Assembly: GCF_905220975.1 (NCBI RefSeq)
Contig: NZ_CAJNBK010000005.1
Location: 124,001-188,000 of the forward strand
Length of the DNA stretch: 64,000 nt
Origin: Paraburkholderia haematera
Lineage (GTDB): Bacteria > Pseudomonadota > Gammaproteobacteria > Burkholderiales > Burkholderiaceae
Direction of reading: 5' to 3'
Shown here: positions 1-8,622 of the stretch, piece by piece
Layout of the letters: every line of letters begins with the position of its first letter
How positions within the stretch are numbered: the first letter of the stretch is position 1
Notes under the pieces: generated by a model
What the model saw: the letters and a program-made list of their open reading frames with translations, nothing else
The model's database searches: none
Told to the model about the DNA's origin: nothing
Position numbers and translations under genes: made by a program

Positions 1-368
1 GCAAGGATGCCGCGGGGCAAGGCGATTTTCGTGCCGTGAGTCCGCGCTTTCAGGGGGACAACGTCGACCGTAATCTCGCGCTCGTGGAGGCGCTTCGTAA
101 GGTGGCTGAGGCTAAAGGCGTCTCCGTTGCGCAGATCGCGATTGCGTGGGTTGCGGCGCAGGGCAGCGATATCGTGACGCTCGTTGGCGCACGCCGGCGC
201 GATCGTCTTGCCGAAGCGCTCGGGGCGATTGATGTGACGCTCACCGCGGACGATCTGGCTGCGATCGCACAGGCCGTACCGAAGGGAGCCGCCGCAGGCG
301 AACGTTACGCGGCGGCACAGATGGCGCATCTCGACAGCGAACAGGGCAGTCACGGCCACACGGCCTGA
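1..368 (+). CDS. Aldo/keto reductase, C-terminal part
   Basis: The gene is open from the left edge in the frame that begins at base 3, so only the last ~121 residues are visible. They match the C-terminal part of the aldo/keto reductase family: the NLALVEAL helix, the VAQIAIAWV segment and the VTLVGARRRDRLAEALGA stretch that forms part of the NADP(H) 2'-phosphate and adenine pocket. By family the protein is a soluble NADPH-dependent carbonyl reductase with a TIM-barrel fold. The catalytic Asp/Tyr/Lys/His lie upstream of the window. A GTG at 36 is internal, not the start, because the family alignment continues through it. The gene converges on the next one with a shared hairpin between them. 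Confidence 0.85.
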   Translation, partial: KDAAGQGDFRAVSPRFQGDNVDRNLALVEALRKVAEAKGVSVAQIAIAWVAAQGSDIVTLVGARRRDRLAEALGAIDVTLTADDLAAIAQAVPKGAAAGERYAAAQMAHLDSEQGSHGHTA

Positions 369-395
369 CGCGTTGACGGCGTGACGCGTTGTGAA

Positions 396-448
396 AACCG
401 GGTGAGCCACGCATAGTCAAATGCGCTGCGGCGTGGCTTCACCCGGTT
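396..448. terminator. Hairpin terminator between convergent genes
   Basis: A 17-bp stem (arms 396-412 and 431-448, one bulged T) sits between the aldo/keto reductase stop and the stop of the minus-strand secreted protein. On the minus strand the stem is followed by four T. It can serve both genes. Confidence 0.7.
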
Positions 449-468
449 GTCAGTGCGTCATCAGTGCA

Positions 469-2163
469 TCAGAAGCGGTGGTCCCGATCAGTATCAGTCC
501 CCGGCGCGAACGAGACGCCGCGCAGTACCTCACCAAAGCCCGCGCCTCGCAACGCGACAAATTTCTCGCGCGCGGCGCCAGTTGCGCTCGTATTCGCGAG
601 CAGGTCGCGAATGGCAACCAGCTTGTTCGGATCCGCGCCCACATCGCCGTTGCCGCTGGTCGTCGACGTGATTGCCCAGAGCGTCACGGTGCCGTCATGT
701 TCCACGCGGCCGGTCAGGTTGCGCAGTCCATCCGTCGCCGGTGCCCATGGCAGTCCAGTTGCCGTATTGGAGCCGGTCGGGTAGCCCGATACTACGTATG
801 GCTGGCCAAGATTCAGACCGGCTTGCAGCGTGTAGGCGAGCGTCCACTTTTTCGTACCGGCGTTGTACACCCACTTCTGCAGACCCGCGCCAGTCTGCCC
901 GGCTGCGTGTGTGTAAAGATCGGGGCCGCCCGTGTAGCCATCGCCTTCGTCCGCGACATAGAGCGTCGTCGCGTTGGCGAACCAGAGGCCAAACGGGTAG
1001 GAGAACGTAGTGGCGGTCTTGTTGGGCGTCGACGGGAAGCCGGCCAGCACGCACATATTGTTTGGCAGTCCCTTGGTCTGGACGGTGGTCGGGTCGTAAG
1101 AAAGCGGCTGGCTGGGCAACGCCGCATTGGCGGCCGGCACACCTACGCCAGACGGGCAGGCGTTTCCAGTGGTGTCCACGAAGTACACCGTGTTCACGCC
1201 GTTGCTGCCGCTGCCCTTCGTAAAGTAAAGGACGTTGTTGAATACGGTCATGCCGCGGAAGTTGTCGTCCTTGCCGATCTTGTCAGCCGCCCCGCCCAGT
1301 TCAGTGACCGAAAAGCTGGCAACCGGTGTCGGCGTTCCCGGGTCCTGCTGCGCCTCATGCTTTTTCGTCGGGTCGATCAATTGCGCGCCCGCGCCGACGA
1401 CTACACCGGCCGGTTGCGGGTTAGCACCGTTACCCGCGTTGCCGGCGGTGTAGAAGAAATCCTGGCCGTTGCGATTATTCAGAATCGTCGAACGTCCGTT
1501 GTTGCCGCTGTAGGCGTTCGTCTCGGTGACGCGGAGGTGCCCATCGCGGTCGAGGCGAGCGACTGCCCGATAGTAGCTTTGCCCCACCGGATTAGTGGGA
1601 TCGACGACGCCTGGCGTGTTCGAATTGGAGACGTCCAGGGTATTGACCGGCGCCACATAACCCATAAAGGTCAGATACTGGCCGTCGAGCGAAAGGTGCA
1701 GGCCGAGTTCCGATTTGGAGCTGAAGCTGGTGACGAGCTGGTCGCGTCGCGACGTTTTCTGCAAGCTGTTGGGTATTTCGAGCGAGCTCACCCACTCGCC
1801 TGACGGCGTAAGCTGATCGAGAAAGATTCGCGACGTAATGCCAAAGCTGCCGTCATAGCCGTCGTTGTTCCACACGTAGGGATAGGTGCCGTCGTTCGGC
1901 GCGCCTGTGGCCGCGCCACAGCTGCCCTTAGTGGCCGCGCAATTCGGCGGCAAGACCGCGCCAATCTGAACGTTGCTGGACTGGTTGTCGTAGACGCTTC
2001 GACTTACAACCAGTAAGCCTGGCTCGAAACGGTTGTCACCGTGGAAGTCGGCCTGCTCGGCATGGGCGTTGAGGGCGGCGGCGCAGAGCACCAGTGCTAC
2101 CGTGGAAGCCGGACGGGGAAATGACAGGCGGCGTGTTGCGTTGCAGACGGGAGTCGTTTTCAT
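469..2163 (-). CDS. Large exported protein of unknown function, propeller-like repeats
   Basis: The product is 564 residues. It begins with a Sec-type signal peptide: basic residues near 11-12, a hydrophobic run about 20-30, and a likely cut after ALNAHA near residue 36. The mature part is rich in Gly, Asn, Thr and Asp. It contains recurrent hydrophobic strand segments such as TTLYVADEGDG, VTLWAITSTT and NVLYFTKGSG, which look like beta-propeller blades of an SMP-30 or NHL type; that fold is inferred. No catalytic motif was recognised. GGAAACAACAG gives a ribosome site before the ATG. It is likely periplasmic or secreted. A long opposite-strand frame across 421-1803 is only its shadow. Confidence 0.75.
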   Translation of the reverse strand: MKTTPVCNATRRLSFPRPASTVALVLCAAALNAHAEQADFHGDNRFEPGLLVVSRSVYDNQSSNVQIGAVLPPNCAATKGSCGAATGAPNDGTYPYVWNNDGYDGSFGITSRIFLDQLTPSGEWVSSLEIPNSLQKTSRRDQLVTSFSSKSELGLHLSLDGQYLTFMGYVAPVNTLDVSNSNTPGVVDPTNPVGQSYYRAVARLDRDGHLRVTETNAYSGNNGRSTILNNRNGQDFFYTAGNAGNGANPQPAGVVVGAGAQLIDPTKKHEAQQDPGTPTPVASFSVTELGGAADKIGKDDNFRGMTVFNNVLYFTKGSGSNGVNTVYFVDTTGNACPSGVGVPAANAALPSQPLSYDPTTVQTKGLPNNMCVLAGFPSTPNKTATTFSYPFGLWFANATTLYVADEGDGYTGGPDLYTHAAGQTGAGLQKWVYNAGTKKWTLAYTLQAGLNLGQPYVVSGYPTGSNTATGLPWAPATDGLRNLTGRVEHDGTVTLWAITSTTSGNGDVGADPNKLVAIRDLLANTSATGAAREKFVALRGAGFGEVLRGVSFAPGTDTDRDHRF

Positions 2164-2395
2164 CTGTTGTTTCCAGGCGGATGAGTGGAAGTTCTTTTCA
2201 AACGGACTAGCACGTACAACCCGGCTACCGTAACAACGCTTGATGAAAGATTAGTGGCGGCGATTTCGGGGCAAACCCGCATTGCAAATCTGTTTATCCG
2301 CTTTGCATTACTCGACGTCAGCCAGGCTCGGTTTTCATAGAGATCGCCTGGCGTCAAATGGTTTAATCCTCTTTCTATCTTTCAGGGACCTTGTC

Positions 2396-2812
2396 ATGCA
2401 CGCTTCGAAAACGACAGTCGTACTCGCGAACCCACATCCCGTTCTCGGCAGCACCGAGATCTTCAGGACATTTAACTATGCGCCTGCCGTAGCTGCAGGC
2501 GGGCTACTGTTTGTAGCCGGACAGATAGGAATCCGGGTTGACGGCACCATTCCCGATTCCGTCGAAGAGCAGATCGATCTTGCGTTTCGGCGTTTGGGCG
2601 CGGTGTTGGCAGAAGCGGGGCTCGACTTCGGGGACCTCGTTGAGCTCGTCAGCTATCACGTTGATATCGATACGCAACTGGCGGCGTTTCGTGAGGTCAA
2701 GGACCGCTACATCAAAGCGCATGCCCCTGCATGGACGATTCTCGGGGTAGCCGCGTTGGCGAGGCCGTCACTCCTGGTTGAAATCAAAGCGGTCGCCGCG
2801 ACACGCAACTGA
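2396..2812 (+). CDS. RidA (YjgF/YER057c/UK114) family protein
   Basis: The protein has 138 residues, the normal size for RidA-like proteins, which form trimers and hydrolyse reactive enamine/imine intermediates or act in specialised catabolic steps. Family features are the LLFVAGQIGIRVDG strand near residue 40, EEQIDLAFRRLGAVLAEAG in the first helix, and the C-terminal LVEIKAVA strand. The arginine of canonical RidA near the C-terminus is not obvious, so it may belong to a divergent subgroup. The ATG at 2396 is chosen over an in-frame upstream codon at 2282 because the family starts here. It is divergent from the exported protein and convergent with the stress protein. Confidence 0.85.
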   Translation: MHASKTTVVLANPHPVLGSTEIFRTFNYAPAVAAGGLLFVAGQIGIRVDGTIPDSVEEQIDLAFRRLGAVLAEAGLDFGDLVELVSYHVDIDTQLAAFREVKDRYIKAHAPAWTILGVAALARPSLLVEIKAVAATRN

Positions 2813-2892
2813 ATGAGTGCCGTTCACGGGACGGGTGGAGATGGCAGCGCACCGAATTCTGCACGCGCGTAGGGTGTTAAGGCCACGGCCAG

Positions 2893-2908
2893 CGCCTCGC
2901 GCGAGGCG
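2893..2908. terminator. Short GC-rich hairpin between convergent genes
   Basis: A perfect 16-bp palindrome (CGCCTCGC/GCGAGGCG) lies in the ~200-bp space between the RidA-like gene and the convergent stress-protein gene. It has no T run, so termination is a guess. Nothing else is evident in this gap. Confidence 0.35.
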
Positions 2909-3013
2909 AGCGCCATTGGCCGGTTCCGGTGCAATGGTTGACGAAGCGGCGGTCCAGAAAACGCGGCGGGTGGTCACTTCTGTATCACTTCTCCCGTCGC
3001 GCAAAGACCCCCC

Positions 3014-3496
3014 TTAAGCACGCGCGGAGGATGTCTCCGCCGGCTTGTGCGTTTCAGCGTCTTCCGGCTCCATGGCGACCAGCACCGCACAGGACACCCT
3101 GTCCAGCAGCAATCCATCGTTCTTGCCACTCCACCATCGCCGGAGAAGGCCGCTTCGGCGATGCCCGACGACGATCAGATCGGCTTTGAGTTCACGGGCA
3201 AAAAACGGAATATGGTCCAGAGGGTCGCCAATCGCGAAATGGGGCATGGCGATGACGCCACGCGCCGCGAGTTTCTCGACGCCATCACGGAGGATTTCCC
3301 TCGCGGACTGCTCCAATGCGTCGAACGGCACAGCAGACGCAATATCGGCACTTTGCGACCACGCCAGGGTATTCAGAACGGCAAGCAGGTGCGTTTCCGC
3401 CCTGAGCTGCTCCGCTAATGAGGCGCCAAGACGCAACGCCCGCCGCCCCTCACGGGTTGCGTCATAACACAGCAGAATGCGCCCGAATGCAGACAT
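3014..3496 (-). CDS. Universal stress protein (UspA family)
   Basis: This 160-residue single-domain protein starts RILLCYDATREGRRALRLGASLA, the UspA N-terminal strand-helix. It carries DLIVVGHRRSGLLRRWWSG followed by CAVLVA near the end, close to the G-2x-G-9x-G(S/T) ATP-binding pattern of nucleotide-binding Usps, although the last part is modified. It is cytosolic and presumably a nucleotide-dependent stress or growth-arrest modulator. The ATG at 3496 is preferred to a GTG four codons upstream. The next upstream gene on this strand is the ClC gene, over 200 bp away, so it likely has its own promoter; this carries an inverted repeat related to that of the MarR gene. Confidence 0.85.
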   Translation of the reverse strand: MSAFGRILLCYDATREGRRALRLGASLAEQLRAETHLLAVLNTLAWSQSADIASAVPFDALEQSAREILRDGVEKLAARGVIAMPHFAIGDPLDHIPFFARELKADLIVVGHRRSGLLRRWWSGKNDGLLLDRVSCAVLVAMEPEDAETHKPAETSSARA

Positions 3497-3624
3497 GTTG
3501 TCGTTCACCCAGATTCAGAAGCCCCGCTATCCAGCGGCCGGGCGGCGGATGTGAAACCGCTCCGATGACCGTCGCTCACGAGCGACTCAGCACAACGAGA
3601 GCGCCCCCTCGCCTTGAATTTATT

Positions 3625-3645
3625 ATATGTCACCTTGTGAGGTAT
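3625..3645. promoter_or_regulatory. MarR-type inverted repeat upstream of the stress-protein gene
   Basis: The arms ATATGTCAC and GTGAGGTAT flank a 3-bp spacer (7 of 9 positions complementary). The TCAC-N3-GTGA core matches the perfect palindrome at 5966-5982. It lies about 130 bp upstream of the universal stress protein start. Confidence 0.5.
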
Positions 3646-3719
3646 ATCCGCCCCATGTCAAACGTGGCCTATTGCACGCGATCTGCGCTAATTCGATCGC
3701 GAATATGGGGTTCGCTAAC

Positions 3720-5510
3720 TTACGGAACCGGCGGGAAATGCCGCTTGCCGGTGTTGACCCGCAAGCGCCGGAAGCGCTCTTTTTTATGCTCTTCGTCGAA
3801 GTGGGCAAGCGACGGCTTGACCAGATCGCTGCGCGACACAATGCCGATCAGTTGCAACGTTTCGGCGTCCGCGACGACAGGCAACCGTTCGAGACCGTGC
3901 ACCGCCAGGCGCGTTGCAACGAGCCGGCAGGTTTCGCTGGGCAAGGCAAAAGCGGGGGAGCGGTGGCGCAATACATCGGCGAGGCGCGAGTCGAGCGCAT
4001 GCTCGGGTTCGTCGTCGCGAATCTTATCCAGCATCGCACGATCGACAACGCCCGCCAGCACGCCATGACGCACGACCGGATACGCGCGATGCGTCTGCGT
4101 CGGGCCGAAGTAGGTGGCGAGCGCTTCGCCTACGGACATATCGCCATCGATTGTCTTGACCGTGCGCGACATCACCTCGTCGACGTGGTGGCGCTCAAGC
4201 GGATCGACTCCGTACTCGCGGTAAATGTGATAACCGCGCCGGGCAATTTTCTCGGTCATGATGGAGCGCTTCATGACGACCGTTGCAAACCCGTGCGCGA
4301 CCAGCGTTGCCGCAAGCAGCGGCAGCAATGCGTTGCTGTCGTGCGTAAGACCGAATGCGAAGACGATAGCGGTCAACGGCGCGCCCAACGTGGCGCCGAG
4401 CGTGGCCGCCATGCAGACGAGCGGCCACAGCGCAGGTTCGCCGCCCGGCAATACGTGGCCGAACACGACGCCGAGGCCCGCACCGAGCATGAGCAACGGA
4501 GCCAGGACGCCGCCCGAGGTGCCTGAACCCAAGGCCACGACCCAGATAAGCGCCTTCACGACCAGGATCGCCAGCGCGATCTGGATGGCAATGTGCTGGT
4601 GCAACAGATCGCCGATTACGTCGTAGCCGACGCCCAGCGCACGAGGTTCGATAAAGCCGCCGATGCCGACAACGAGGCCGCCGATCGCGGGCCACCACAT
4701 CCAGTGGATGGGCAGCTTGCCGAACAGGTCTTCAGTCTTGTACAGCGCGGCGGACAGACCCGATGCGAGCGCGCCTGACATGAGCCCGGCAATGACGCAG
4801 GACAGCAGAGACAACGCACCGGGAGGTGCGGTTTCAAGCGGAAACAACGGGCCCGTGCCGAAGAATGCGGCGCGCGCAAACCCCGCGACGGCGCACGCGA
4901 GGGCCACCGGCAGGAAACTGCGCGGACGCCATTCGAACAGCAGCAGTTCGACCGCCAGCAATACGGCCGCCACCGGCGTGCCAAAGACGGCAGTCATGCC
5001 CGCTGCCGCGCCCGCAACCAGCAGCGTTTTGCGTTCCGCGGATGTGACCTTCACGCATTGTGCGATCAGCGACCCCAGTGCGCCGCCGGTCATGATGATC
5101 GGGCCTTCCGCGCCGAACGGGCCACCGCTGCCGATCACAATGCCGGACGACAGGGGCTTGAGAATCGCCACTTTCGGCGACATGCGGCTCTTGCCAAACA
5201 GAATGGCTTCGATCGCTTCGGGAATGCCATGCCCGCGAATCTTCTCCGAACCATAACGGGCCATCAAACCGACGATGAGGCCGCCGATCACCGGGATCAC
5301 CACCACCCAGATACCCAACGTGTTGTGGGCCGGCGAGCGGTCCGCAAACGAAAATTGCTGGAAGAAAAACAGATTGGTGAACAGATGAATCAGGCTCAGC
5401 AGCACAAACGCCGCGAGCGTGCTGAGAGCGCCGATTCCCGCAGCGAGTGCGGAAATGCCGGGAAGCCGCGCGTTGGTGGAAAAATCGCGCTTATGGGAAT
5501 CGAGACTCAT
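3720..5510 (-). CDS. ClC-family chloride channel/antiporter with C-terminal CBS pair
   Basis: The 596-residue protein has a ClC membrane core (about residues 20-425, many hydrophobic helices) and two CBS domains (about 440-590). The selectivity and gating loops are visible: GSGGPFGAEGP near 127-137 with the probable gating glutamate at E135, and the GSGTSGGVLAPLLMLGAG loop near 330-347. ClC proteins conduct Cl- or exchange Cl- for H+. The CBS pair normally senses adenine nucleotides. The gene starts 6 bp after the stop of the MarR gene, so the two form an operon led by the regulator. Whether it is a channel or an exchanger cannot be told from the sequence. Confidence 0.9.
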   Translation of the reverse strand: MSLDSHKRDFSTNARLPGISALAAGIGALSTLAAFVLLSLIHLFTNLFFFQQFSFADRSPAHNTLGIWVVVIPVIGGLIVGLMARYGSEKIRGHGIPEAIEAILFGKSRMSPKVAILKPLSSGIVIGSGGPFGAEGPIIMTGGALGSLIAQCVKVTSAERKTLLVAGAAAGMTAVFGTPVAAVLLAVELLLFEWRPRSFLPVALACAVAGFARAAFFGTGPLFPLETAPPGALSLLSCVIAGLMSGALASGLSAALYKTEDLFGKLPIHWMWWPAIGGLVVGIGGFIEPRALGVGYDVIGDLLHQHIAIQIALAILVVKALIWVVALGSGTSGGVLAPLLMLGAGLGVVFGHVLPGGEPALWPLVCMAATLGATLGAPLTAIVFAFGLTHDSNALLPLLAATLVAHGFATVVMKRSIMTEKIARRGYHIYREYGVDPLERHHVDEVMSRTVKTIDGDMSVGEALATYFGPTQTHRAYPVVRHGVLAGVVDRAMLDKIRDDEPEHALDSRLADVLRHRSPAFALPSETCRLVATRLAVHGLERLPVVADAETLQLIGIVSRSDLVKPSLAHFDEEHKKERFRRLRVNTGKRHFPPVP

Positions 5511-5516
5511 GGGGAC

Positions 5517-5930
5517 TCAAAAATCAATCTGGGGGACGTTAAACGTGCCTTTCAGCGACTTCAGTTCGGCACGGTGCATCTCGGCGAGACGGGCAAGCAC
5601 CTGCTCGCCCGCTTTCAACAAATGAACTTCGACCTGGCGGCGGTCGGTCTCACTGACCTTTCTGCGGACCAGATCGAGCGCCTCACAACGTGATACAAGC
5701 GCGACCACGCCGTGATGCTGCGCCTGGAGACGTTCCGCAAGCTCGCCGACCGTGGCCCAGTCGCGTTCCGGGTAACCCTTGATATGCAGGAGCAGCAGAT
5801 ACTGCAATGGCGTAATGCCTTCGCCCTGGGCGGCCTGTTCAGAAAAACGCTCGAAGCGCCGCATCTGATAGCGAAACTCGGACAGTTGCTCGAAGTCCGT
5901 CTTGGTCAAGCTTCGCGCGAGTGTTTTCAT
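5517..5930 (-). CDS. MarR-family transcriptional regulator
   Basis: A 137-residue winged-helix protein, the usual MarR length. The core reads GITPLQYLLLLHIKGYP, then a recognition region with AERLQAQHHGVVALVSRCEALDLVRRK, then the wing SETDRRQVEVHLLKAGEQVLARL. MarR dimers usually repress by binding short palindromes and release on ligand or oxidant. It heads the operon with the ClC gene. A perfect 7-3-7 palindrome lies 36 bp upstream of the start, where autorepression would be expected. Related repeats precede the stress-protein, HPP-CBS and DUF1840 genes. Confidence 0.92.
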   Translation of the reverse strand: MKTLARSLTKTDFEQLSEFRYQMRRFERFSEQAAQGEGITPLQYLLLLHIKGYPERDWATVGELAERLQAQHHGVVALVSRCEALDLVRRKVSETDRRQVEVHLLKAGEQVLARLAEMHRAELKSLKGTFNVPQIDF

Positions 5931-5965
5931 CGGCGTTCCGTGGAGAAATAGACAAGGCTCAAATT

Positions 5966-5982
5966 ATATCACGGCGTGATAT
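5966..5982. promoter_or_regulatory. Perfect palindrome, probable MarR operator
   Basis: ATATCAC-GGC-GTGATAT is a perfect inverted repeat with 7-bp arms, placed 36 bp upstream of the MarR start codon in an AT-rich patch. It is the best copy of a motif found four times in 3.6-7.4 kb. Confidence 0.75.
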
Positions 5983-6018
5983 TTATGGCCGTGTTCAGCG
6001 TAGAAGCACGTGAAAGCG

Positions 6019-7182
6019 TTATGCCGCGTGTCGCTGCTTGGCGTAAGCCTGGCGATACAGCCCCGCGATGAGGTCGGCCTGCGTGATCATGCCGGCAAGC
6101 CGTCGATTCGCGTCCAGAACCGGGATGTGATGGTGCCCGTAGTTCGCGAACATAGGCACCAGTTCGACGATCGGCGTCGTCGCGTCGACCGTTAGGACAT
6201 CGACGTTCATCAACGCACCGACCAGCGGCGCCGGCGTGATGCTGCGCCGGAACCAGCGCTGCATGGGCGACGACAGGCCGGCTCCCTTGCTGAACGCCCG
6301 TTTGTCGACAAGGTCGGCGCGGGTCACGATACCGATAACGTGCTGCTTCTCGTCAGTGACCGGGAGTGCCTTGATACGGCGCTGTTTCAGCAGACTCCAT
6401 GCGGCGGAAGCTCTCGTGATGACCGATACGGCGACCAGAGAGCGCGACATGATGTCCGCACAGGTCAGTTCGTTGAACGTGCGGGCGTAGGCCTGCAACT
6501 GAACATCGCGCAACAGGGATTCCAGATCGTCGGTGTCGATATCGAGCAATTCCCCACGCCGGCTCAACACCGACTCGAGGTCGGCGCGCGTAAAACCTTC
6601 GTTCGTTGCTGCAGCCGGGGCTGCCGCGCCTTTGCCCGAACTCTGGGCGACGTGCGGATATCGATGCCCGGTCGTGGCGTGATAGACGATGGCCGCGCAC
6701 AGCAGCGCCACTGACTGGATCGCGATGGGTTCGGCCACGAAGCGGTAGCCGAGAGCATGCACGGCCGGGCCGCCCAGCACCGCAGTCAGGGCAACTGCGC
6801 CCGACGGGGGGTGAACACACCGCAGCGCGAACATTGCGCCGATCGCCAGCGCGACGGCCAACGCGGCGGCGCCCACCGGATCGGCGATCCAGTTTGCACA
6901 GGTCACGCCGACTATTGCAGAGACGAGATTGCCGCCGATGATGGACCACGGTTGCGCAAGCGGACTGGCCGGAACCGCGAACAGCAGCACGGCCGAAGCC
7001 CCCATAGGAGCCACTAGGAGTGGAATGTTCGCTGCCGGTCCGAGAAGGACGTGCATAGTCCCGCCGGTGAACGCAATCCCAAGCAATGCGCCGAGGCACG
7101 ATCTGAAGCGTTCCGGCCACCGGACGGCAATGGGATGGGGTGCAAAGCTGGAAAACCAGCGGATGAGAGCGTAGCGGGACAA
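6019..7182 (-). CDS. HPP-family membrane protein with two CBS domains
   Basis: The product is 387 residues. The N-terminal part (about 20-175) has four to five membrane segments and the HPP signature (CVHPPSGAVALTAVLGG, about residues 120-136) that names the family. The C-terminal part carries two CBS domains, one near 220-300 with ITRASAAWSLL and one near 325-380 with LVPMFANYGHHHIPVLD. HPP proteins include nitrite transporters in plastids and cyanobacteria; the substrate here is unknown. CBS domains suggest nucleotide sensing, as in the neighbouring ClC protein. It has its own promoter with a MarR-type repeat. Confidence 0.88.
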   Translation of the reverse strand: MSRYALIRWFSSFAPHPIAVRWPERFRSCLGALLGIAFTGGTMHVLLGPAANIPLLVAPMGASAVLLFAVPASPLAQPWSIIGGNLVSAIVGVTCANWIADPVGAAALAVALAIGAMFALRCVHPPSGAVALTAVLGGPAVHALGYRFVAEPIAIQSVALLCAAIVYHATTGHRYPHVAQSSGKGAAAPAAATNEGFTRADLESVLSRRGELLDIDTDDLESLLRDVQLQAYARTFNELTCADIMSRSLVAVSVITRASAAWSLLKQRRIKALPVTDEKQHVIGIVTRADLVDKRAFSKGAGLSSPMQRWFRRSITPAPLVGALMNVDVLTVDATTPIVELVPMFANYGHHHIPVLDANRRLAGMITQADLIAGLYRQAYAKQRHAA

Positions 7183-7274
7183 GGTTTATGGTGGAAAGTG
7201 GGACGTGTCGCGTGGGATGGCAGCACACCTTGAGGCCAAATCCTCACAAAGCGAAAGAATGTATCGGCATAATT

Positions 7275-7291
7275 ATATTGCATTGTGATAT
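7275..7291. promoter_or_regulatory. Degenerate MarR-type inverted repeat upstream of the HPP-CBS gene
   Basis: ATATTGC-ATT-GTGATAT, with one arm perfect and the other matching 5 of 7 positions of the palindrome at 5966-5982. It is 93 bp upstream of the HPP-CBS start codon. Confidence 0.5.
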
Positions 7292-7404
7292 AAAAATACG
7301 TTCCGGGTCGTCGAAATCTGACAGAACGGCGCGAATGACGGGGTCAGAATAGTTCTGTGTCTGACGCGCAAATGGTCTGAGTGATGGGTTTTGTCAGTCT
7401 ATAT

Positions 7405-7421
7405 AGATCACGCTATGATAT
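7405..7421. promoter_or_regulatory. MarR-type inverted repeat upstream of the DUF1840 gene
   Basis: AGATCAC-GCT-ATGATAT; each arm differs by one base from ATATCAC/GTGATAT. It lies about 290 bp upstream of the DUF1840 start, possibly serving a long leader or both divergent genes. Confidence 0.45.
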
Positions 7422-7707
7422 AAAATGGAAGCAGGCCTTCCGGTGGCTGGTTCTTGAACCGGAGCAGTCCGGAGAAACACCAACGATGATTTGCCCGGAT
7501 GGCACGCGCCCATGGGGATGCCGCGCTTCGCTCCGACGTGCAAAGCCGGTCATCGTGAAGGCCCCGGCCGTCGTCGCGGGAGACGATTACCGCTTGCCCG
7601 GGTCACGCTGCGTCACAGCGCGAAAGAAGCGGGGCATGAGTCCTCGGGGTGAGTCCGAACGGCTTTCCGGTGCGATGGCGCAATACAAATCGAAGCAAGG
7701 AGCCATC

Positions 7708-8025
7708 ATGCTCATCACGTTTCAATCGCCCGCTACGCCCGATGTCGTGATGCTCAGGGATCTCGCCCAGTATCTGCTGGGACTGGTGGGCAAGCGGCTC
7801 GATACGCGTGGGGTCATCCTGCATGACGAGTTGCCTCGTGCAATCAGCCGTCTCGAAGCGGCGATCTCGGACGACGAAAATGCGGAGATCGCTCTTGAAT
7901 CGCTGCAGTATTCCCGCGAACGCCGTCAGGAATCGGGCAGTGGACTGTCGCAACGGGCCTGGCCATTTCTCGACATGATGCGTGAGGCCAGTAAGCAGAA
8001 TGCCGACATCATCTGGGGGTTGTAG
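7708..8025 (+). CDS. DUF1840 family small protein
   Basis: A 105-residue cytosolic protein beginning MLITFQSPATPDVVML and continuing AQYLLGLVGKR, LPRAISRLEAAI and a C-terminal AWPFLDMMREA helix. This is the layout of DUF1840, a betaproteobacterial family of unknown function. AAGCAAGGAG before the ATG at 7708 is a clear ribosome site, and similarity begins here, so an upstream in-frame extension is rejected. The nearby MarR-type repeat suggests co-regulation with the ClC and HPP genes. Confidence 0.82.
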   Translation: MLITFQSPATPDVVMLRDLAQYLLGLVGKRLDTRGVILHDELPRAISRLEAAISDDENAEIALESLQYSRERRQESGSGLSQRAWPFLDMMREASKQNADIIWGL

Positions 8026-8072
8026 ACGCCGTGTTGTGGCGCGATTGATGCCGGCTGCGCGCCGGTGTCCGT

Positions 8073-8504
8073 TTACACGCGTGCCGACGCTTCCAGTTCC
8101 GCAAGACGCTTGCGCAGCAAGCGATCCTCCTGGAAGCGGCTGGTTTCGTCGCGGATCACGGCGACGATGCCGGTGATTTCGTGTTGCGACGAGTGCAGCA
8201 ATGCAACCGTAAAAGCAATCGAAAGCGCCCGCCCATCCTTACATACGGCGGGGACACGCAGCACGTCATTGCCATAGCGGGTTTCGCCCGTCGCCATGGT
8301 CTTGTGATAGCCGTCCCAATGGCGACCGCGCAAACGTTCGGGAATGATCAGATCGAGCGACTTTCCCAGCGCCTCGCTTTGCGTAAAGCCGAACATGCGT
8401 TCGGACGCGGGGTTCCACAATGTGATGCTGCCGCCGGCATCGGAGATGATGACCGCGTCGCCGATCGCGTTGACGAGTTGCTCGAAGTCGATAGCGCTTT
8501 GCAT
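8073..8504 (-). CDS. Single PAS-domain sensor protein
   Basis: The product has 143 residues and consists almost only of one PAS domain with its PAC end: FEQLVNAIGDAVIISDAGGSI, NPASERMFGFTQSEALGKSL, and GIVAVIRDETSRF. A short C-terminal helix follows (RLLRKRLAELEASA). No kinase, GGDEF or DNA-binding domain is attached, so it would act through a partner. Related proteins bind haem, flavin or small ligands; the ligand cannot be read here. It is convergent with the DUF1840 gene and follows the oxalate operon on the same strand, separated from it by a strong hairpin. Confidence 0.8.
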   Translation of the reverse strand: MQSAIDFEQLVNAIGDAVIISDAGGSITLWNPASERMFGFTQSEALGKSLDLIIPERLRGRHWDGYHKTMATGETRYGNDVLRVPAVCKDGRALSIAFTVALLHSSQHEITGIVAVIRDETSRFQEDRLLRKRLAELEASARV

Positions 8505-8570
8505 GGTGCTCCCCGAATGTAAAAACGCGGATCCTTGAATGGGCTACGGCGCCCGTGAGGAACGCCGTAT

Positions 8571-8602
8571 CCGCTGGCCCGAGCATACACGCGGGCCAGC
8601 GG
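8571..8602 (-). terminator. Hairpin after the oxalate operon
   Basis: Perfect 11-bp stem (8571-8581 with 8592-8602, 10-base loop) 21 bp downstream of the frc stop. A second small inverted repeat, ACGGCG/CGCCGT, lies next to it. No T run follows. Confidence 0.6.
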
Positions 8603-8622
8603 TGTGACACCATCAAACATCT

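Larger units (their letters stand above)
7183..7707. other. Intergenic region with divergent promoters and two MarR-type repeats
   Basis: This 525-bp space separates the HPP-CBS gene (minus) from the DUF1840 gene (plus). It is AT-rich around 7260-7300 and 7400-7430, exactly where the two MarR-like inverted repeats lie. A plus-strand frame is open from 7381 but shows no protein similarity before the DUF1840 start. No other gene is seen. Confidence 0.6.

Noticed and set aside
421..1803. Long open plus-strand frame opposite the exported protein
   Set aside because: It is basic and Arg/Val-rich with no family pattern, while the minus strand encodes a signal peptide and ordered repeats. It is a shadow of GC-rich coding DNA.
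7381..7707. N-terminal extension of the DUF1840 protein
   Set aside because: Family similarity and a ribosome site begin at 7708; the upstream frame holds a MarR-type repeat and has no protein pattern.
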